From Brevundimonas aurantiaca (GTDB lineage: Bacteria; Pseudomonadota; Alphaproteobacteria; Caulobacterales; Caulobacteraceae): a stretch of 64,000 nucleotides of DNA. Under the pieces are notes generated by a model. The model was given only the letters and a program-made list of their open reading frames with translations, ran no database searches and was not told the origin of the DNA. This document shows, in pieces, positions 61,718 through 64,000 of the stretch. The stretch lies in assembly GCF_014199955.1 (NCBI RefSeq), contig NZ_JACHOQ010000002.1:372001-436000 (forward strand). Direction: 5' to 3'. A program made the position numbers and the translations under genes. How positions within the stretch are numbered: the first letter of the stretch is position 1; each line of letters begins with the position of its first letter.

Positions 61718-62986
61718 TCAGGCGGCGCCGTCAGCCTTCTTCTTGGAGGCTTCGGAATAGATCAGCAGGGGCTGGGCCTTGCCGTCGATGACCTCGGCGT
61801 TGACCACCACCTCCTCGACGCCTTCGAAGGTCGGCAGTTCGAACATGGTTTCCAGCAGAATGCCTTCCAGGATCGAACGCAGGCCGCGCGCGCCGGTCTT
61901 GCGGGTGATGGCCTTCTTGGCGACGGCGATCAGGGCGTCGTCGGTGAAGGTCAGTTCGACATTCTCCATCTCGAACAGACGCTTGTACTGTTTGACCAGG
62001 GCGTTCTTGGGCTCGGTCAGGATGGTGACCAGGGCCGTTTCGTCCAGATCCTCCAGCGTCGCCAGGACAGGCAGACGGCCGATGAACTCGGGGATCAGGC
62101 CGAAACGCATCAGGTCGTCAGGCTCCACCCCCTTGAGGATGTCGCCGGTGCGGCGCTCGTCGATCTCCTTGACCTTGGCGCCGAAGCCGATCGAGGCCCC
62201 CTCGCCGCGCGCCGAAATCACCTTCTCCAGCCCGGCGAAGGCGCCGCCGACGATGAAGAGGATGTTGGCGGTGTCGACCTGCAGGAACTCCTGCTGCGGA
62301 TGTTTGCGGCCGCCTTGCGGAGGCACGGAGGCGACGGTGCCTTCCATGATCTTCAGCAGCGCCTGCTGCACGCCCTCGCCCGAGACGTCGCGGGTGATCG
62401 AGGGATTGTCCGACTTGCGGCTGATCTTGTCGATTTCGTCGATGTAGACGATGCCGCGCTGGGCCCGTTCGACATTGTAATCCGAAGCCTGGAGCAGCTT
62501 CAGGATGATGTTCTCGACGTCCTCGCCCACATAGCCGGCCTCGGTCAGGGTGGTGGCGTCGGCCATGGTGAAGGGCACGTCGATGATGCGGGCCAGGGTC
62601 TGGGCCAACAGCGTCTTGCCCGAACCGGTCGGCCCGATCAGCATGATGTTCGACTTGGCCAGTTCGACGTCGTTGTTCTTCGTCGCGTGGTTCAGACGCT
62701 TGTAATGGTTGTGGACGGCGACCGAGAGGACCTTCTTGGCGTGCGACTGGCCGATGACGTAATCGTCCAGGACGTCGCGAATCTCCTTGGGCGTGGGGAC
62801 GCCGTCGCTCGTCTTCTTGAAGCCGATCTTGTGCTCTTCACGGATGATGTCCATGCACAGTTCGACACATTCATCGCAGATGAAGACGGTCGGTCCCGCA
62901 ATGAGTTTGCGGACTTCGTGCTGGCTCTTTCCGCAGAACGAGCAGTACAGGGTGCTTTTGGCGTCAGAGCCGGCTGCTTTGGTCAT
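61718..62986 (-). CDS. clpX: ATP-dependent Clp protease ATP-binding subunit ClpX
   Basis: ClpX is the AAA+ unfoldase that feeds ClpP; in Caulobacter ClpXP destroys CtrA and other cell-cycle regulators. The 422-residue product has the N-terminal zinc finger ([15 protein letters not shown] and [10 protein letters not shown]), Walker [16 protein letters not shown], Walker [11 protein letters not shown], and the C-terminal D2 segment [20 protein letters not shown]. Length and order are canonical. clpP is not adjacent; a cicA-like gene diverges instead, as in Caulobacter. Confidence 0.97.
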   Translation of the reverse strand: MTKAAGSDAKSTLYCSFCGKSQHEVRKLIAGPTVFICDECVELCMDIIREEHKIGFKKTSDGVPTPKEIRDVLDDYVIGQSHAKKVLSVAVHNHYKRLNHATKNNDVELAKSNIMLIGPTGSGKTLLAQTLARIIDVPFTMADATTLTEAGYVGEDVENIILKLLQASDYNVERAQRGIVYIDEIDKISRKSDNPSITRDVSGEGVQQALLKIMEGTVASVPPQGGRKHPQQEFLQVDTANILFIVGGAFAGLEKVISARGEGASIGFGAKVKEIDERRTGDILKGVEPDDLMRFGLIPEFIGRLPVLATLEDLDETALVTILTEPKNALVKQYKRLFEMENVELTFTDDALIAVAKKAITRKTGARGLRSILEGILLETMFELPTFEGVEEVVVNAEVIDGKAQPLLIYSEASKKKADGAA

Positions 62987-63180
62987 AGACCCTTATCTCA
63001 CTCCCGCGGAGCGGACCGAAATGGCCCGATACGCGCTTCCTCCGCGTTGATTCCAGCACTCTGGACGCAAAGGTCTTCAAAAAATGACAATCACCCATCC
63101 CACGTTCCACGACAACCCCGAAGGCGGAGGGGCGAGGTCACGGAAAGGGGATGGATCAGTGTCGTTGGGGATCACGGCGA

Positions 63181-63831
63181 ATGTCTGACATGGGAAGCGT
63201 GCAGGAATTACGCCAGTCCCGGATCAAATCGGAACAGCCGCTCGTCGCCTTCGACTTCGACGGCACCCTGACGATTCGCGACAGTTTCACGCAGTTTCTG
63301 CGCTGGAAGGCCGGTCCGGGCGGCTGGGCCCTGGGTCTGGTCAAGCTGGCGCCGGCCCTGGCGGCCTATGGGCGGGATCGTGATCGGGGGCGGATCAAGG
63401 CCGCCTCGGTCAAGGAATTCCTGGCCGGCATGGACCGCGAAAGCCTGGAGGCCGAGGCGGAACGGTTCGCCGATCTGGTCTGGGACCGCTTCATGCGGCC
63501 GGACGCGCTGAAGGTCTGGAACGACTGGGGCGAGCGCGGCGCCCATCGCGTGATCGTGACCGCCTCGCCCGAGACGACGGTTGAGCCATTCGCCCGCCGG
63601 CTGGGCGCCGAGGCCCTCTTGGGAACGCCCCTGACCTTCGACGCCGAAGGCCGGGTGACCGGCGCCTTCGACGGCGCCAACTGCCGGGGCGAGGAGAAGG
63701 TGCGGCGTCTGAAGGCCGCCTATGGGGAGGATCTGGTCCTGACGGCCGCCTATGGCGACACCTCCGGCGACGCGGAAATGCTGGCCATCGCCCAGTCGCC
63801 GGGGTTCCGGGTCTTCACCCAGCGGCCCTGA
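63181..63831 (+). CDS. cicA: HAD-superfamily phosphatase, CicA-like
   Basis: The roughly 216-residue HAD-IB type hydrolase has motif I FDFDGTLTIRDSF, motif II VTASPETT, a Lys in RGEEKVRRLK and motif III YGDTSGDAEML, the layout of phosphoserine- or phosphatidylglycerophosphate-type phosphatases. In Caulobacter the gene cicA lies between clpP and clpX in the opposite orientation to clpX; position and fold here agree. Substrate is not established from sequence. Starts at 63151, 63181 and 63190 are possible; 63181 has GGGG ten bases upstream. Confidence 0.8.
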   Translation: MSDMGSVQELRQSRIKSEQPLVAFDFDGTLTIRDSFTQFLRWKAGPGGWALGLVKLAPALAAYGRDRDRGRIKAASVKEFLAGMDRESLEAEAERFADLVWDRFMRPDALKVWNDWGERGAHRVIVTASPETTVEPFARRLGAEALLGTPLTFDAEGRVTGAFDGANCRGEEKVRRLKAAYGEDLVLTAAYGDTSGDAEMLAIAQSPGFRVFTQRP

Positions 63832-63837
63832 ACGGCG

Positions 63838-63999
63838 TCAACGGCCGTCTGCGTCCACGTCGAAAACCATGGCCTTCCCGCGCGATGTCGGATCCCAGCC
63901 CGCCTCGATGGCGGCGGTGACGGCGTTGCGCACCGCATCGACATTGACCCGCTGCTTCTCCACGTCGGGCCGGCCGTTGGGACGCAAGGGCGGCGGAAA
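63838..63999 (-). CDS. C-terminal end of an unidentified gene (partial)
   Basis: The frame is open from the right edge and ends GWDPTSRGKAMVFDVDADGR followed by TGA at 63838-63840. Fifty-three residues are visible with GC-rich third codon positions, including DVEKQRVNVDAVRNAV. The family is not recognised. It converges with the cicA-like gene, seven bases apart. The order differs from a direct cicA-clpP neighbour, though clpP may lie further on. Confidence 0.6.
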   Translation of the reverse strand, partial: FPPPLRPNGRPDVEKQRVNVDAVRNAVTAAIEAGWDPTSRGKAMVFDVDADGR

Positions 64000-64000
64000 C

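Overview
The window is a high-GC alphaproteobacterial chromosome segment. Gene order, LexA-box type and gene content point to Caulobacterales, most like Brevundimonas or a close relative of Caulobacter. The evidence is: the run lexA-comEC-gltX-gltA followed by the lipid A genes; SOS boxes of the form GTTC-N7-GTTC; a CicA-like phosphatase divergent from clpX; and a very small SOS-controlled membrane ORF beside dnaE that resembles the Caulobacter division inhibitor SidA in size and setting. Almost all of the sequence is conserved housekeeping DNA. Genus assignment is inference, because no database search was possible.

Layout. 1-5.8 kb: a partial upstream gene (probably moeA), lexA under two SOS boxes, comEC, gltX and gltA with a strong terminator. 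5.85-20.9 kb (minus strand): an envelope and translation cluster transcribed as rpsB-tsf, then pyrH-frr-uppS-cdsA-dxr-rseP-bamA-ompH-lpxD-fabZ-lpxA-lpxI-lpxB. It covers ribosome and elongation-factor supply, undecaprenyl-PP, isoprenoid, CDP-DAG and lipid A synthesis, and outer-membrane protein assembly. 20.9-25.9 kb: a DUF4142 lipoprotein, a DUF3224 protein, dnaE, and the small SOS ORF with its promoter. 26-31.5 kb: exported MsrA, a MITE-like intergenic element, lolD-lolC/E-proS, a DUF1467 protein, a CHMI-family isomerase and a DUF3088 protein. 31.5-50.9 kb (minus strand): a complete 14-gene NADH dehydrogenase I operon (nuoA-N) continuing without a break into birA, coaX and rnj, with six small accessory ORFs between nuo genes. 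51-58.1 kb: an AbgT-family transporter, two identical tRNA-Asp genes, a family-4-like glycosyltransferase, a large autotransporter and tRNA-Val. 58.2-64 kb: HU, lon, a repeat-rich spacer, clpX, a cicA-like HAD phosphatase and the end of an unidentified gene.

How the parts work together. LexA at the left end is predicted to repress itself and the small membrane ORF at 25.8 kb. That ORF's promoter carries two tandem SOS boxes over a TTGACG-N17-TAGAAC core, with a perfect DnaA box close by. The envelope cluster couples lipid A, isoprenoid and BAM production to the ribosomal protein S2/EF-Ts locus. The nuo operon shows translational coupling by ATGA or TGATG overlaps at many junctions, which supports several otherwise anonymous small genes.

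Most unusual points: the SidA-like SOS checkpoint locus; a dispersed 9-bp tandem repeat (TGTCCGATN) with a shared AAAAACAG leader at 25.7 and 61.3 kb; a roughly 360-bp MITE-like element beside lolD; the coupled small ORFs before nuoF; and a calcium-repeat autotransporter lying between tRNA genes.
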